Position numbers and translations under genes: made by a program. This document shows positions 5,261-6,228 of a stretch of 6,228 bases of DNA, piece by piece (position 1 is the stretch's first letter; the number at the start of each line of letters is the position of its first letter). The DNA is from Flavobacteriales bacterium UBA5871 (lineage in GTDB: Bacteria; Bacteroidota; Bacteroidia; Flavobacteriales_D; Crocinitomicaceae): positions 5,152 through 11,379 of the forward strand of contig DJFN01000027.1 of NCBI GenBank assembly GCA_002432085.1, in the 5' to 3' direction. The notes under the pieces were generated by a model. It did not search any database and was not told where the DNA came from. It was given only the letters and a program-made list of their open reading frames with translations.

Positions 5261-6228
5261 ATGACAACAATCTCCGACATTCTTCATCACCTCAACGAGC
5301 TGGCGCCTTTCGTTTACCAGGAATCGTATGACAATTCGGGATTGCTGGTCGGCGATTCGAAGCGCGAAGTGACTGGCGTTGTCGTGGCGCTCGATTGTAC
5401 GGAAGCGGTGATCGACGAAGCAATTGCCAATGGCGCGAATGTCGTTTTGACGCACCATCCGATCATTTTCAAAGGATTGAAGCGGTTAACGGGCGGAAAT
5501 TACGTCGAGCGGACGGTGATCAAAGCCCTCGAAAATAAGATCGCGCTGATTGCCATTCATACGAACCTCGACAACATGCAATACGGCGTAAATGCGGTTA
5601 TTTCCGATAAGCTGAAACTGCAGAATCAACGCATTTTGTCGCCGAAAACCGGGATTCTGAACAAACTGAGCGTTTTCGTTCCTGCAGAGCACAAAGAAGC
5701 GATTTCCGAAGCGCTGTTTGCTGCCGGCGCGGGCCGTATCGGCGATTACGATTCCTGTGGCTTTTTCATCGATGGAACGGGGACTTTTCGTCCGCTGGAA
5801 GGCGCCGATCCTTATATCGGTCAAACCGGCAATCTGGAGCGCGTAAACGAAGTGCGACTGGAAACGATCGTTCCGCAGGATTGTCTGTCGGCGGTGATCC
5901 AGGCCATGTTGCGAACGCATCCGTACGAGGAAGTGGCTTACGATGTCGTGGCGCTGGAAAACAAGCACACACGTATCGGCTCGGGTATGATCGGTGAGCT
6001 CGAAACGGCTGTTCCTGCTGAAGAATTTCTTCAAAATGTAAAATCCACGTTCAAAGGCGGCGTGATTCGTTATACGAACGTGGTGAAGCCGATGATCCAA
6101 AAAGTAGCGGTTTGCGGCGGATCTGGCGGATTTTTGCTTTCCGATGCCATTCGTTCAGGTGCCGATGTGTTCATCACGGCCGACTACAAATACCACGAAT
6201 TTTTCGACGCTGACAACCGGATCATTAT
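5261..6228 (+). CDS. Nif3-like dinuclear metal-centre protein (DUF34), 3' end beyond window
   Basis: The 322 visible residues belong to the Nif3/YbgI/YqfO family, ring-shaped hexamers with a two-metal site; the cellular role is still unclear, and the database name GTP cyclohydrolase 1 type 2 homolog rests on weak ground. Visible family motifs are ESYDNSGLLVG at residues 21-31, LTHHPIIFKGLKRL at 63-76 with metal ligands H65/H66, and HTNLDN at 100-105 with ligand D104. Residues about 130-235 are the extra PII/CutA-like domain of the long forms, including HPYEEVAYDV at 220-229. The frame re-enters the Nif3 core with VAVCGGSGG at 282-290 and ADVFITADYKYHEF at 301-314. The last ligands, in a GHxxxE-type motif, should lie just past the edge. 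Long family members have about 365-375 residues, so about 45 are missing. The ATG at 5261 gives the family start; no Shine-Dalgarno is present. Confidence 0.95.
   Translation, partial: MTTISDILHHLNELAPFVYQESYDNSGLLVGDSKREVTGVVVALDCTEAVIDEAIANGANVVLTHHPIIFKGLKRLTGGNYVERTVIKALENKIALIAIHTNLDNMQYGVNAVISDKLKLQNQRILSPKTGILNKLSVFVPAEHKEAISEALFAAGAGRIGDYDSCGFFIDGTGTFRPLEGADPYIGQTGNLERVNEVRLETIVPQDCLSAVIQAMLRTHPYEEVAYDVVALENKHTRIGSGMIGELETAVPAEEFLQNVKSTFKGGVIRYTNVVKPMIQKVAVCGGSGGFLLSDAIRSGADVFITADYKYHEFFDADNRII

Noticed and set aside
5486..6100. Minus-strand open frame of 204 codons
   Set aside because: Antisense to the Nif3 gene; its His/Arg-rich product is typical of reversed coding sequence.

Overview
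The window looks like chromosomal DNA of a member of Bacteroidota, most likely from the Flavobacteriales/Crocinitomicaceae side (phylum fairly sure, family a guess). The reasons are a large secreted protein with a type IX secretion (T9SS) C-terminal sorting domain, starts without Shine-Dalgarno sequences, TAnnTTTG-type -7 promoter boxes, AT-rich intergenic heptad repeats (AACTTCC-like), and the pairing of lpxK and a long Nif3 gene in one neighbourhood.

Layout. Positions 1-594 (minus) hold the N-terminal 198 codons of lpxK, the lipid A 4'-kinase, cut by the left edge. Positions 595-732 are intergenic, with an imperfect palindrome and one copy of a 42-nt repeat. Positions 733-4302 (minus) hold a complete 1189-residue secreted protein: signal peptide, 14 delta-60 repeats that probably fold as beta-propeller blades, a PKD/SprB-like domain, two Ig-like regions (the second resembling DUF7619), and a T9SS type A sorting domain. 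Positions 4303-4558 are a divergent, signal-rich regulatory region: three 11-bp repeats resembling a LytTR-type operator, a second copy of the 42-nt repeat, a 24-nt-period tandem repeat, and two identical TACTTTTG boxes pointing outward. Positions 4559-4957 (plus) hold a small, unrecognised two-helix membrane protein. Positions 4958-5260 have no gene but carry three stem-loops (the middle one a good terminator), a possible promoter box and a heptad repeat. Positions 5261-6228 (plus) hold a Nif3-family (DUF34) gene, cut by the right edge.

How it fits together. lpxK and nif3 are conserved cytoplasmic/inner-membrane functions and look visibly more GC-rich than the secreted-protein gene between them (judged by eye, not computed). 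The delta-60/T9SS gene and the small membrane gene look like an accessory cassette between the two conserved genes. The 42-nt repeat lies upstream of each minus-strand gene at nearly the same distance from the start codon (87 and 98 bp), which suggests either a shared regulatory element or a duplication of the lpxK upstream region when the cassette arrived. I found no CRISPR array, transposase, tRNA or rRNA. No convincing new multi-gene system is visible; the most interesting parts are the regulatory region and the 14-blade architecture of the secreted protein.
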